Counted from the first letter of the stretch, positions 8,564-14,212 are shown. The stretch: DNA of 17,879 bases from Eubacteriales Family XIII. Incertae Sedis bacterium (GCA_031269205.1 JAISZM010000067.1:1-17879), one strand, 5' to 3'. Numbers and translations: made by a program. The notes: generated by a model from the letters alone, not told the origin.

Positions 8564-8679
8564 GTTTATCGCTGTCTGAACCATCTCGCGCCGATAAAGT
8601 CAGCAAGTCTGTTTAGCCCGGGCAGCAGCGTATTGATCGCTTAAAAGGTCAGTTGCTGCATGAATAAAAAACCGAATAC

Positions 8680-8755
8680 GCTCGCTTAGCTCAGCTGGTA
8701 GAGCACCTGACTCTTAATCAGGGTGTCCAGGGTTCGAAACCCTGAGCGAGTACCA
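8680..8755 (+). tRNA. tRNA-Lys (anticodon CTT)
   Basis: The full cloverleaf can be drawn: acceptor GCTCGCT/AGCGAGT (one G-U at the first pair), D-stem GCTC/GAGC, anticodon stem CCTGA/TCAGG with loop CTCTTAA and anticodon CTT at 8713-8715, and T-arm CAGGG-TTCGAAA-CCCTG. The discriminator is A and the CCA end is encoded. It is flanked by an upstream TTGACA promoter and a downstream intrinsic terminator, so it is a single-gene transcription unit. Confidence 0.97.
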
Positions 8756-8758
8756 CCG

Positions 8759-8795
8759 AAAAACCCTTGAAACCTCGATGTTTCCAAGGGTTTTT
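8759..8795 (+). terminator. intrinsic terminator after tRNA-Lys
   Basis: AAAAACCCTTG-AAAC pairs with GTTTCCAAGGGTTTTT, giving a long stem with a single bulge and a T5 run on the 3' side. The A5 run on the other side means it could work in both directions. It starts 3 nt after the tRNA CCA end. Confidence 0.9.
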
Positions 8796-8857
8796 GCTTT
8801 TCAGAATGAGCGGATTTCCGCGTTACCACCCTTACTTTACCCTTATACTATCAATAA

Positions 8858-8922
8858 GCGCAGTTGCGCGGAGACTTAGGCTTCAATTGCATTCTGCAAC
8901 AAGGAAAAGGAAGATGTATAAT
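8858..8922 (+). promoter_or_regulatory. promoter/operator region of the truncated small gene
   Basis: A perfect -10 TATAAT lies at 8917-8922. Where a -35 would be is the inverted repeat TTGCA-TTC-TGCAA (8887-8899), and upstream is a second one, GCGCA-GT-TGCGC (8858-8869). The absence of a good -35 together with two palindromes suggests a site used or blocked by a regulator. This is inference. Confidence 0.4.
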
Positions 8923-8942
8923 ACAGTTAATCGCGAGGAGCG

Positions 8943-9398
8943 ATGATTGTGAAAGGATTATCCGCGATGGGAGTACCGGCGACACAATTAGATTTTGAAA
9001 GGGAACTTCAGCGTAGGCGCGAAGCATATTCTTTGTTGCAGTCCAGGCTTGATGTAGAAGAGCTTAACCGAAGAGTGAAAGATGTGGAAGAAGGACGTTC
9101 AAAACTTCTCGGAGATGATCCCTCTTACAAGCTTTGCTATAACCATAATGCCCCCCATTTCTTGAGTTTTATGCCGTTCCGGTCAACTCACTTATCTTTG
9201 CAATGCCCGCGACACGATATAATTTCGAGGACATCATTTCCCGCAAACCAGAGCAAGCGATTTTTTTCGTCAATTCTCGAACTTGATATTCCTGATAAAT
9301 CGCCTTTCAGTTTCTCGGATTGGCCGATGGGTTTTTCTCTTTGCCTTTCGATATCCCTTATTAGATTATTTATTTTTTTTAGAGTACGCCTATCTTGA
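8943..9398 (+). pseudogene. small hypothetical gene, apparently truncated at its 3' end
   Basis: The first ~60 residues look like real protein: helical and charged, for example LDFERELQRRREAY and LDVEELNRRVKDVEEGRSKL. There is a TATAAT promoter and a GAGGAG ribosome-binding site; GTG at 8949, 8 nt after GGAG, may be the true start. After about position 9130 the frame changes character and becomes the antisense of the YoeB-like toxin gene (9188-9451), which is far better supported. I infer that the 3' part of the original gene was replaced when the toxin-antitoxin pair arrived. I do not recognise the family. The size and position would suit an antitoxin or small regulator, but nothing in the sequence proves it. 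Confidence 0.4.
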
Positions 9399-9451
9399 TT
9401 TTGCCAATAGAGATAATCACGCCATGCTTTTTCATGCCAGTTCAGTTTCAT
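9188..9451 (-). CDS. YoeB-family (Txe/YoeB) mRNA interferase toxin
   Basis: An 87-residue toxin of the Txe/YoeB family, ribosome-dependent RNases of type II toxin-antitoxin systems. It has the family pattern MKLxWxExAWxDYLYW at the start, then KKINNLIRDIER, and a C-terminal RIDEKNRLLW...EIISCRGH. Glu46, Arg65 and His83 of the YoeB active site fall at exactly those positions. However, the usual final Tyr84 is Cys84, and the conserved SGYWSRR segment reads SGISSSR. The protein carries three extra residues (KDK) at its end. ATG 9451 begins 3 bp after the antitoxin stop, the usual antitoxin-first order. Base composition is lower in GC than the surrounding chromosome, which fits transfer. Whether it still cuts RNA is uncertain. 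Confidence 0.88.
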   Translation of the reverse strand: MKLNWHEKAWRDYLYWQNQDRRTLKKINNLIRDIERQREKPIGQSEKLKGDLSGISSSRIDEKNRLLWFAGNDVLEIISCRGHCKDK

Positions 9452-9454
9452 ATC

Positions 9455-9703
9455 TCAGACCTCAATTAAGTCATGGGTTACGACATTGCGCCCTTTTTTC
9501 ATATCTTCATAACGCTCCTTGATTTCTTTTGAAGAGAGCGCGTAACCCGTCTCCACATCAAACGGCAGCCTTTGATTTCTGACAACGTTTTTCGCAAACA
9601 TCTTAAATGCCGTTGCCGTGTTAAGACCTACTTCTTCACAAAAGTGGTCGAGTTGTTCTTTTGTAGTATTATCAAGTCGGACACTAATGGTAGTGGTAGC
9701 CAT
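9455..9703 (-). CDS. RelB/DinJ-family antitoxin
   Basis: An 82-residue protein with the RelB/DinJ ribbon-helix-helix N-terminus: TTTISVRLDNTTKEQLDHFC forms the DNA-binding strand and first helix, and GLNTATAFKMFAKNVVRNQRLPF the second helix and family tail. The C-terminal part (KEIKERYEDMKKGRNVV) is the charged region that would wrap and block the toxin. It would also repress its own promoter together with the toxin. ATG 9703 follows AAAGGA by 8 nt. It is directly upstream of the YoeB-like toxin; DinJ/RelB antitoxins paired with YoeB-type toxins are known. AT-rich compared with neighbours. Confidence 0.9.
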   Translation of the reverse strand: MATTTISVRLDNTTKEQLDHFCEEVGLNTATAFKMFAKNVVRNQRLPFDVETGYALSSKEIKERYEDMKKGRNVVTHDLIEV

Positions 9704-9747
9704 GTAATATTCCTTTCCGTGTAATCATTTACGTTCAATATGCTTCT

Positions 9748-9775
9748 ATTATACTACACATCGCACCTTTGTCAA
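9748..9775 (-). promoter_or_regulatory. consensus promoter of the toxin-antitoxin pair
   Basis: On the minus strand, both hexamers are perfect: TTGACA at 9770-9775 and TATAAT at 9748-9753, spaced 16 bp. A GTGTA...TACAC pair brackets the -10 and start region (about 9719-9759) and could be part of an autoregulatory operator. That last point is weak. Confidence 0.85.
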
Positions 9776-9790
9776 CACTGCCCTGATGTA

Positions 9791-9807
9791 GGGGAGGAAT
9801 CCTCCCC
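9791..9807. repeat. hairpin GGGGAGG-AAT-CCTCCCC
   Basis: A perfect 7-bp inverted repeat with a 3-nt loop, between the tRNA-Ala terminator and the toxin-antitoxin promoter. There is no T-run on either side. Function unknown. Confidence 0.5.
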
Positions 9808-9846
9808 GCACCCCTCCGGTCAGGAGTTCGATCCCCTTTTCGAGCG

Positions 9847-9884
9847 AAAAAAATATGGCCACCCGCAGGTATCCATATTTTTCC
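9847..9884 (-). terminator. intrinsic terminator after tRNA-Ala
   Basis: On the minus strand, GGAAAAATATGG pairs with CCATATTTTT (10 perfect pairs) around a 14-nt loop, followed by a T run (9847-9853). It begins a few nt after the tRNA-Ala CCA end. Confidence 0.88.
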
Positions 9885-9888
9885 ATCG

Positions 9889-9964
9889 TGGTGGAGCTTA
9901 GGGGGCTCGAACCCCTGGCCTCGGCATTGCGAACGCCGCGCTCTCCCAGCTGAGCTAAAGCCCC
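9889..9964 (-). tRNA. tRNA-Ala (anticodon CGC)
   Basis: On the minus strand the cloverleaf is complete: acceptor GGGGCTT/AAGCTCC (one G-U), D-stem GCTC/GAGC, anticodon stem CGGCG/TGCCG with loop TTCGCAA (anticodon CGC, complement of 9929-9931), and T-arm with TTCGAGC. The discriminator is A and CCA is encoded. It has its own promoter and terminator. CGC reads GCG codons, which are frequent in this GC-rich sequence. Confidence 0.97.
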
Positions 9965-9977
9965 ACGCGCACGTACT

Positions 9978-10006
9978 ATTTTGCCCGAAATACGGCGTTT
10001 TGTCAA
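9978..10006 (-). promoter_or_regulatory. promoter for tRNA-Ala
   Basis: On the minus strand, a perfect -35 TTGACA (10001-10006), a 17-bp spacer and CAAAAT (9978-9983, 4 of 6 matches). Transcription would begin ~7 nt before the tRNA 5' end. Confidence 0.65.
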
Positions 10007-10029
10007 GGATTCCGTGCGGAAGGTCTGTG

Positions 10030-10215
10030 TCAAGCGTGTGCGGAGGCGCCGCGCTTCAATGAACCGACGGCGTCGCGCGCCTGCGCGCGGGCGTCTTTCA
10101 ACGTATCGATATCGGTGCGCTACCTGCCAATCTCAACACCTTCCACCACAACAGCAAGGTCCATGTTATTGTTCTCGCATCCAAAATTATTACACCGTTT
10201 TTCATGATAGAATAA
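10030..10215 (-). pseudogene. possible degenerate reading frame with an internal TAG
   Basis: In the gene-free stretch 9965-10291 the minus strand carries a frame that reads like protein. It runs FYHEKRCNNFGCENNN, MDLAVVVEGVEIGR, a TAG at 10120-10122, then in the same frame RTDIDTLKDARAQARDAVGS until a TGA at 10030-10032. There is no ribosome-binding site in front of the ATG at 10164. I do not recognise the family. It could be a decayed gene or chance. Apart from this, the tRNA-Ala promoter and a GC-rich inverted repeat (GCGCGC...GCGCGG near 10073-10090), I see nothing in this stretch. Confidence 0.25.
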
Positions 10216-10291
10216 TACGGCGGCGCGGATGCGATGCGTTTTGCCGCGGAAGCGATTTGTGTAATTTTGTGCTTGCGGATGAAGGAGACAG

Positions 10292-10498
10292 ATGGGGCAG
10301 CAACACGAGATGTTCAGTTACATCCTGGCGGGGATCGGAATTATCATCGTGCTCTGGATCGCCATGCGGCTGCGGCGCGGCATCGTAAAGGATCGGGAGC
10401 GACAGGCGCGGCGGGAGCGCATCAAGCCAGGGCCGATGCTCGTCAGGAACAGATACCGCGTCGGCGGAGACGCGCAGGGAAACAGTGTTGACCGATGA
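10292..10498 (+). CDS. small single-pass membrane protein, hypothetical
   Basis: A 68-residue protein with one membrane helix (YILAGIGIIIVLWIAM) followed at once by a strongly basic stretch (RLRRGIVKDRERQARRERIK). That places the C-terminus in the cytoplasm by the positive-inside rule. The tail contains PGPMLVRNRYRVG. ATG 10292 follows AAGGAG by 4-5 nt, a good ribosome-binding site. I do not recognise the family. It is the first of a short + strand group with the DUF4491 gene 107 bp downstream and may be co-transcribed; no convincing promoter is visible. Another longer frame on the opposite strand has no ribosome-binding site or protein-like composition. Confidence 0.6.
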   Translation: MGQQHEMFSYILAGIGIIIVLWIAMRLRRGIVKDRERQARRERIKPGPMLVRNRYRVGGDAQGNSVDR

Positions 10499-10520
10499 CG
10501 GGAGGGATGGATGAAGGGTT

Positions 10521-10592
10521 ATGGCTACGATACGGAAAGTCACGGGCGATATAACGAAAATTGATGTGGTCGTCTTTGTTACGTACGGTTGA
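10521..10592 (+). pseudogene. 23-codon remnant resembling the start of a macrodomain protein
   Basis: The frame reads IRKVTGDITKIDVVVFVTYG and stops. GDITKIDVD(V/A)IVNAAN is the hallmark opening of ADP-ribose-binding macrodomains (YmdB-like). The beginning matches well, while the part that should read IVNAAN is altered and is followed by a stop. The glycine-rich ligand loop is absent. I infer a leftover 5' end of a deleted macrodomain gene. With only ~16 informative residues, chance resemblance cannot be excluded. Confidence 0.35.
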
Positions 10593-10604
10593 GGAGATTA
10601 TCGA

Positions 10605-10925
10605 ATGTGGTTTTGGGGGATACTGATTGGCGCGGCGACCTTCCTCATCATTGGGGCGCTCCATCCCGTCGTCATCAAGTGCGAATATTATTTTGGCTCT
10701 AAGATTTGGCCCGCGTTCCTCGCGGTGGGCGTAGTCTGTCTCGTGTTCAGCGCCCTCGTTCCATGGCTCGCGCTCAGTGCCATACTCGGCGTGACCGGCT
10801 TTTCGTTCCTCTGGGGAATACATGAATTGTTCGCCCAAAGCCGGCGTGTCAGCAGAGGTTGGTACCCCGCGCACCCGCACAGAAAACACCTGTATCATAA
10901 AACGAAAGAGGACGAAGGAGAGTAA
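10605..10925 (+). CDS. DUF4491 family membrane protein
   Basis: A 106-residue protein closely following the DUF4491 pattern. It has TATFLIIGALHPVVIKCEYYFG-type sequence in the first 32 residues, then a second hydrophobic segment (PAFLAVGVVCLVFSALVPWLALSAILG) and the typical end FLWGIHELFAQSRRVSRGWYP. There are three probable membrane helices and a basic/acidic tail. The family's function is unknown. ATG 10605 follows GAGGAG by 8 nt. It converges with the his operon on the minus strand, 68 bp away. No intrinsic terminator is obvious in that gap. Confidence 0.88.
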   Translation: MWFWGILIGAATFLIIGALHPVVIKCEYYFGSKIWPAFLAVGVVCLVFSALVPWLALSAILGVTGFSFLWGIHELFAQSRRVSRGWYPAHPHRKHLYHKTKEDEGE

Positions 10926-10940
10926 GGTTTCAGTTCAATG

Positions 10941-10997
10941 CTATCGTCTCGCGATCTCTACCGTGACGAACCGGTTACCCTTCCTGTCCATCGTCAT
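10941..10997 (-). CDS. 18-codon frame overlapping the hisE stop
   Basis: An ATG at 10997 overlaps the hisE stop in the form ATGA and reads MTMDRKGNRFVTVEIARR before a TAG. The overlap is typical of coupled genes, but the frame is very short. It may be the stump of a former next gene of the operon, or chance. Confidence 0.2.
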   Translation of the reverse strand: MTMDRKGNRFVTVEIARR

Positions 10998-11347
10998 CGC
11001 GCCGCGCCCCTCGGGGTTTTCAGATTACCCGTTTTGCCCGCGCGTTCGGCGAGGATGTCCTCTATCTCATCCCACGCCACGCCGCGCTCCGCGAGCATGA
11101 CGAGCACGTGGTAGATGAGATCGGCGACTTCGTTCGTGAGATCCGCGCGCTTGTCTTCGGCGAAGCTATTCGCGAGCGCGGCCTCGAGGGACTTTGCCGC
11201 GATGATCGTCTCGGCGCTCTCCTCTCCGACCTTCTTCAATATCTTGTCGAGTCCCTCGCTGAACAGGTAGGCGGTGTACGAACTCTCGTCAGCGGACGTG
11301 CGCCGCGAAAGTATCACCTCATACAGTTCCTTGATAACATCGCTCAT
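10994..11347 (-). CDS. hisE: phosphoribosyl-ATP pyrophosphohydrolase HisE
   Basis: Second step of histidine synthesis: hydrolyses phosphoribosyl-ATP to phosphoribosyl-AMP and pyrophosphate in the cytoplasm. At 117 residues it is normal for stand-alone HisE. The MazG-like all-helical fold shows its metal-binding acidic residues in KVGEESAETIIAAK and TNEVADLIYHVLVML. The start ATG 11347 has AAGGAG 6 nt upstream. The last gene of the operon in this window, it is separate from hisI rather than fused as in enterobacteria. Its ribosome-binding site and first codons are repeated 70 bp upstream. Confidence 0.96.
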   Translation of the reverse strand: MSDVIKELYEVILSRRTSADESSYTAYLFSEGLDKILKKVGEESAETIIAAKSLEAALANSFAEDKRADLTNEVADLIYHVLVMLAERGVAWDEIEDILAERAGKTGNLKTPRGAAR

Positions 11348-11417
11348 GCGTCTCTCCTTCCTCGGCCACAGCGCTTATCTCGTAAAACTCGTTGCGTTCC
11401 TTGATAACATCGCTCAC
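11319..11417 (-). CDS. 32-codon frame started by the duplicated hisE start
   Basis: The upstream copy of the hisE start region has GTG instead of ATG at 11417, with the same AAGGAG in front. It reads VSDVIKERNEFYEISAV and continues through the real hisE start in another frame, ending at 11319. If translated it would overlap and could compete with, or couple to, hisE. Seen in sequence; function inferred. Confidence 0.25.
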   Translation of the reverse strand: MSDVIKERNEFYEISAVAEEGETHERCYQGTV

Positions 11418-11432
11418 GCGTCTCTCCTTCCT
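11326..11432. repeat. 37-bp direct repeat of the hisE start region, 70 bp apart
   Basis: Copy 1 (11326-11362) contains the hisE ribosome-binding site, ATG and first seven codons. Copy 2 (11396-11432) is identical except for one base, which turns the ATG into GTG (on the minus strand). The near identity suggests a recent duplication. Confidence 0.95.
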
Positions 11433-11486
11433 TCAGCAAGAAGCTCCGGTAAAAAGTATGCCGCAGTATGCGCAGACGATATACCT

Positions 11487-11819
11487 TCAATCAGCGTCTC
11501 CTATCGGCGCCGCGAAAAAACAACTCCAATTCCCCGTATGGCAGGCGACTCCCGTCTGCTCGACCGTGACGAGCAGCGCATCGTCGTCGCAGTCGGCCAC
11601 AACGGAGAGTACCCTCTGCACGTTGCCCGAGGTTTCGCCCTTCTGCCAAAGCTGCTCGCGCGAGCGGCTGTAAAACCACGTGTATCCCGTTTCGAGCGTC
11701 TTGTTCAGACTCTCCTCATTCATGTACGCGAGCATGAGCACATCCATGGTCGACGCGTCCTGCACGATGGCAGGCACAAGGTCGCTCTTGGCAAACAGCT
11801 TTTTTACATCGTACGTCAT
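11487..11819 (-). CDS. hisI: phosphoribosyl-AMP cyclohydrolase HisI
   Basis: Third step of histidine synthesis: opens the adenine ring of phosphoribosyl-AMP to give ProFAR. At 110 residues it is a stand-alone cyclohydrolase. The metal sites are intact: the ADCDDDALLV acidic cluster and Cys for magnesium and zinc, and EQTGVACHTGNWSCF with the two other zinc cysteines. I chose ATG 11819 because AAGGGAG lies 8 nt before it; a GTG at 11828 in the same frame is too close to that site. It lies 22 bp after hisF and 139 bp before hisE, an unusually wide gap occupied by a duplicated start region. Confidence 0.96.
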   Translation of the reverse strand: MTYDVKKLFAKSDLVPAIVQDASTMDVLMLAYMNEESLNKTLETGYTWFYSRSREQLWQKGETSGNVQRVLSVVADCDDDALLVTVEQTGVACHTGNWSCFFAAPIGDAD

Positions 11820-11841
11820 ATCGGACACTCCCTTTTCTTCG

Positions 11842-12639
11842 TCACCTGACAGGAACGCCACGCGCCCGGCACTCGTTCTTGATATCATCCACCGTATATG
11901 TTCCGTAATGAAACACGGACGCGGCCAGCGCGGCGTCAGCCGGCGTTTTCTCGAACACTTCCGCGAACGACGACAGGTCGCCGCCACCGCCCGACGCTAT
12001 GACGGGGATGTTCACGGCCTCGCAGACCGCGTTCAGCATACCTATGTCGAAGCCCGCCTTCGTGCCGTCCGTATCCATGGACGTCAGCAGTATTTCTCCC
12101 GCGCCGAGGCTCTCGCCCTTCTTGGCCCAGCTTACGACATCGAGTCCCGAGTCCTTGCGCCCGCCTTCTGTGTAGACGTTATAACGCGGCGCGCCCGGCG
12201 CGCCGTTTTCGTTCCACGCCTCTTCGTCCGCGCCGTCGACCTTCTTGCCGTCGATGGCGAGGACGACGCATTGACTGCCGAATTTCGCGGCGGCCTCACC
12301 GATGAGCGAGGGATCGTAGACCGCCGCCGAGTTGACGGATATCTTGTCCGCGCCCGCCCGGAGCATATCGCGAAAGTCGTCCGTCGTCCTGATGCCGCCG
12401 CCGACGGTCAGCGGCACGAAGACATTCTTCGCCGTTTCGCGCACGACGTCTATCATCGTATCGCGACCCTCGTGCGTCGCCGTGATGTCGAGGAACACGA
12501 TCTCATCCGCGCGTTGGCGGTCGTATTCCATCGCGCACTCCACGGGGTCGCCGACCTCCATGATGTCTATGAAATTCACTCCCTTAACGACCTTGCCCGC
12601 TCGAACGTCAAGGCAGGGGATGATGCGTTTAGCGAGCAT
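11842..12639 (-). CDS. hisF: imidazole glycerol phosphate synthase subunit HisF
   Basis: Cyclase subunit that, with HisH, converts PRFAR and ammonia to imidazole-glycerol phosphate and AICAR. A (beta/alpha)8 barrel with both catalytic aspartates at the expected places, Asp11 (IIPCLDVRAGK) and Asp130 (VVLAIDGKK). Phosphate-binding loops are GGGIRT near 81 and ASGGGGD near 215. At 265 residues it is about a dozen longer than usual; the extra residues are around 136-151 (GADEEAWNENGAPGAPR). ATG 12639 follows GGAAAGGAA. It lies 104 bp after hisA. Confidence 0.97.
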   Translation of the reverse strand: MLAKRIIPCLDVRAGKVVKGVNFIDIMEVGDPVECAMEYDRQRADEIVFLDITATHEGRDTMIDVVRETAKNVFVPLTVGGGIRTTDDFRDMLRAGADKISVNSAAVYDPSLIGEAAAKFGSQCVVLAIDGKKVDGADEEAWNENGAPGAPRYNVYTEGGRKDSGLDVVSWAKKGESLGAGEILLTSMDTDGTKAGFDIGMLNAVCEAVNIPVIASGGGGDLSSFAEVFEKTPADAALAASVFHYGTYTVDDIKNECRARGVPVR

Positions 12640-12724
12640 GAGTTTCCTTTCCGCGTTTTATCCGCGCCGACGGTAAAGCCGGAGGCGGCGCGCTGACAAA
12701 CAGACGCTTCTCTCTCTCGTTCAT
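12629..12724 (-). CDS. 31-codon frame between hisA and hisF
   Basis: ATG 12724 follows GGAAGGAA and reads MNEREKRLFVSAPPPALPSA, ending in a TAA that overlaps the first codons of hisF. The ribosome-binding site is fair and the overlap would allow coupling to hisF. It is too short to judge; it may be a leader peptide or chance. Confidence 0.25.
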   Translation of the reverse strand: MNEREKRLFVSAPPPALPSARIKRGKETHAR

Positions 12725-12743
12725 TTCCTTCCACCCGTTATCA

Positions 12744-13472
12744 TTATATTACCGTATTCCCTTTTGATAATCGTACCGCCGCGGCGAAGTCGAGCGTGCC
12801 TTCGTAGAGAGACTTGCCGCATATCGCTCCGCTGACGCCGAGGCCGATAAGGTCGCGGATGTCGCCGATATCCCTGACGCCGCCACTTGCGACGACGTCG
12901 GCCTTCACCTTTTCGTCCAGGCGCGCGAGCTGCTCGAGATTCGGCCCCGCGAGCGTGCCGTCCTTTGAGATATCCGTGTATATGATGTTGGCGACGCCCG
13001 CCTCGTCCATCGCCGCGGCGAGATCGAGGTAGTTCGCGTCGCTGTCCTCGAGCCAACCGCCCGCGCGGGCGCGGCCGTCCTTTGCGTCGATGCCGACGGC
13101 TATGGCGGCGCCGTATTTCGCCACCGCCTCGCGCACTATCGTGGGGTCGCTGATTGCGACGGAACCGAATATCACGCGGCTGACGCCGACGCCAAAGTAA
13201 CGCTCCGCTGACTCGAGGGTTCTCACTCCGCCGCCGATCTCCACCTTGAGATTCGTGGCCGCGCAGACGCGCTCTACCACCTCCGCGTTGACGGGCTCGC
13301 CCGCCTTCGCGCCGTCCAGATCAACCATATGCAGCCACTCGGCGCCGAGCGCTTCGAATGACTTCGCCGTTTCGACGGGGTCGTCAGCCACCTTTGCGGA
13401 CGTCGCGTAGTCGCCGCGCGTGAGCCGCACGCAGACGCCGTCTATCAGGTCTATCGCAGGCAATACTATCAT
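12744..13472 (-). CDS. hisA: ProFAR isomerase HisA
   Basis: 1-(5-phosphoribosyl)-5-[(5-phosphoribosylamino)methylideneamino]imidazole-4-carboxamide isomerase, fourth step of the pathway. At 242 residues it is typical. The barrel has catalytic Asp8 (MIVLPAIDLIDG) and Asp129 (AVGIDAKDG), with phosphate loops EIGGGVR near 79 and ASGGVRD near 195. HisA is a paralogue of the neighbouring HisF. ATG 13472 has GAGGG about 10 nt upstream. The region just in front of it contains a copy of the hisH 3' end. Confidence 0.97.
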   Translation of the reverse strand: MIVLPAIDLIDGVCVRLTRGDYATSAKVADDPVETAKSFEALGAEWLHMVDLDGAKAGEPVNAEVVERVCAATNLKVEIGGGVRTLESAERYFGVGVSRVIFGSVAISDPTIVREAVAKYGAAIAVGIDAKDGRARAGGWLEDSDANYLDLAAAMDEAGVANIIYTDISKDGTLAGPNLEQLARLDEKVKADVVASGGVRDIGDIRDLIGLGVSGAICGKSLYEGTLDFAAAVRLSKGNTVI

Positions 13473-13489
13473 CGTTCATTAACCCTCAT

Positions 13490-13541
13490 TCATAACTCCG
13501 CGAAATTCCGCGGAGGTTCATAGTTCCGCAAAATTCCGCAG
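13490..13541. repeat. tandem duplication of the hisH stop region
   Basis: On the minus strand the end of hisH reads codons for LRNFAEL-stop (13518-13541). Four bases later a second 24-bp copy reads PRNFAEL-stop (13490-13513) in another frame. Twenty of 24 bases match, and three of the four differences are synonymous. The second stop is followed directly by ATG and the hisA ribosome-binding site. Confidence 0.85.
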
Positions 13542-14123
13542 TATTTCGAGTCCGGCGCTACCGCTCTTCTCGGGGTGAAACTGCGCTCCGTACACCTGCC
13601 CGCCCGCGCCGTTCCTCACGAGCGCGGGGATGAGTTGGCCGTATTCCGCGGCGAGGCTGATGTTCACCTCCTCCGTGACTATCTTGTACGAGTGAACGAA
13701 GTACACCATGTCGCCGTCGTTCACGCCCCTGGCCGGCGGCGAAGGGTTGACGACGCGCACGTCATTCCATCCCATATGCGGTATCTTCAATCCGGGCGCG
13801 ACTATAGCGTCGACGTAGCCCGGGATGAGTCCCAGCCCCTTCGTTTCACCGAACTCGAAGCCCTTCTCGAAAAGCAGCTGCGCGCCAAGGCATATTCCGA
13901 GCAGGGGTTTGCGCGCGGCCTCTTCGACGATGGCTTCGGCGAACCCGCTTTCCCTCAGGCTGCGCATCGCGTCGGGGAAGGCTCCGACGCCCGGCAGAAT
14001 GAGCTTGTCGGCTTGCTCCATATCAGGCGGATCGCTCGCCTGCACACTCTCGAAACCGAGGTAGTCGAGCGCGTTTTTCACGCTGAAAAGGTTGCCCGCT
14101 CCGTAATCGATGATCGCTATCAC
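13518..14123 (-). CDS. hisH: imidazole glycerol phosphate synthase subunit HisH
   Basis: Glutamine amidotransferase subunit that supplies ammonia to HisF. A 201-residue class I amidotransferase with catalytic triad Cys78 (LLGICLGAQLLFE), His183 and Glu185 (GAQFHPEKSG), and the family start IAIIDYGAGN. The start is GTG 14123, 6 nt after GGAGG; upstream extension of the frame only runs antisense-like through hisB and is not real. The GTG overlaps the stop of a 30-codon frame (GTGA), suggesting coupling. It lies 89 bp after hisB and 45 bp before hisA. Confidence 0.97.
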   Translation of the reverse strand: MIAIIDYGAGNLFSVKNALDYLGFESVQASDPPDMEQADKLILPGVGAFPDAMRSLRESGFAEAIVEEAARKPLLGICLGAQLLFEKGFEFGETKGLGLIPGYVDAIVAPGLKIPHMGWNDVRVVNPSPPARGVNDGDMVYFVHSYKIVTEEVNISLAAEYGQLIPALVRNGAGGQVYGAQFHPEKSGSAGLEILRNFAEL

Positions 14124-14212
14124 CTGACGCCTCCAAGCCGCGCGAAAATATCCTGTTCCAGTCTGCGTCCGACCCACAAGCTCCGATTTTCGGAGTGAAT
14201 CCCGCCAGCCAC
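14120..14212 (-). CDS. 30-codon frame exactly filling the hisB-hisH gap
   Basis: GTG 14212 directly follows the hisB TAG and the frame ends in a TGA overlapping the hisH GTG. It includes VGRRLEQDIFARLGG, which looks protein-like. AAAGGAG lies 11 nt before the GTG inside the end of hisB. A perfect hairpin CTCCGA-TTT-TCGGAG (14181-14195) lies inside it. It might be a coupling peptide or a stump of a lost gene; it could also be chance. Confidence 0.3.
   Translation of the reverse strand: MAGGIHSENRSLWVGRRLEQDIFARLGGVR

Noticed and set aside
9815..9846. tRNA T-arm-like GAGTTCGATCCCC, possible tRNA remnant or attachment site
   Set aside because: The flanking stem does not pair well and no acceptor end or matching repeat was found.
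9776..9880. Coding potential of the stretch between the toxin-antitoxin promoter and tRNA-Ala
   Set aside because: Short stop-free frames here consist of hairpin and terminator sequence with no ribosome-binding site.
9749..10033. 94-codon minus-strand frame across tRNA-Ala
   Set aside because: It is a translation of the tRNA gene, its terminator and flanks, a common false gene.
11820..11987. N-terminal extension of HisI into hisF
   Set aside because: It lies inside hisF in another frame; ATG 11819 with AAGGGAG gives the normal start.
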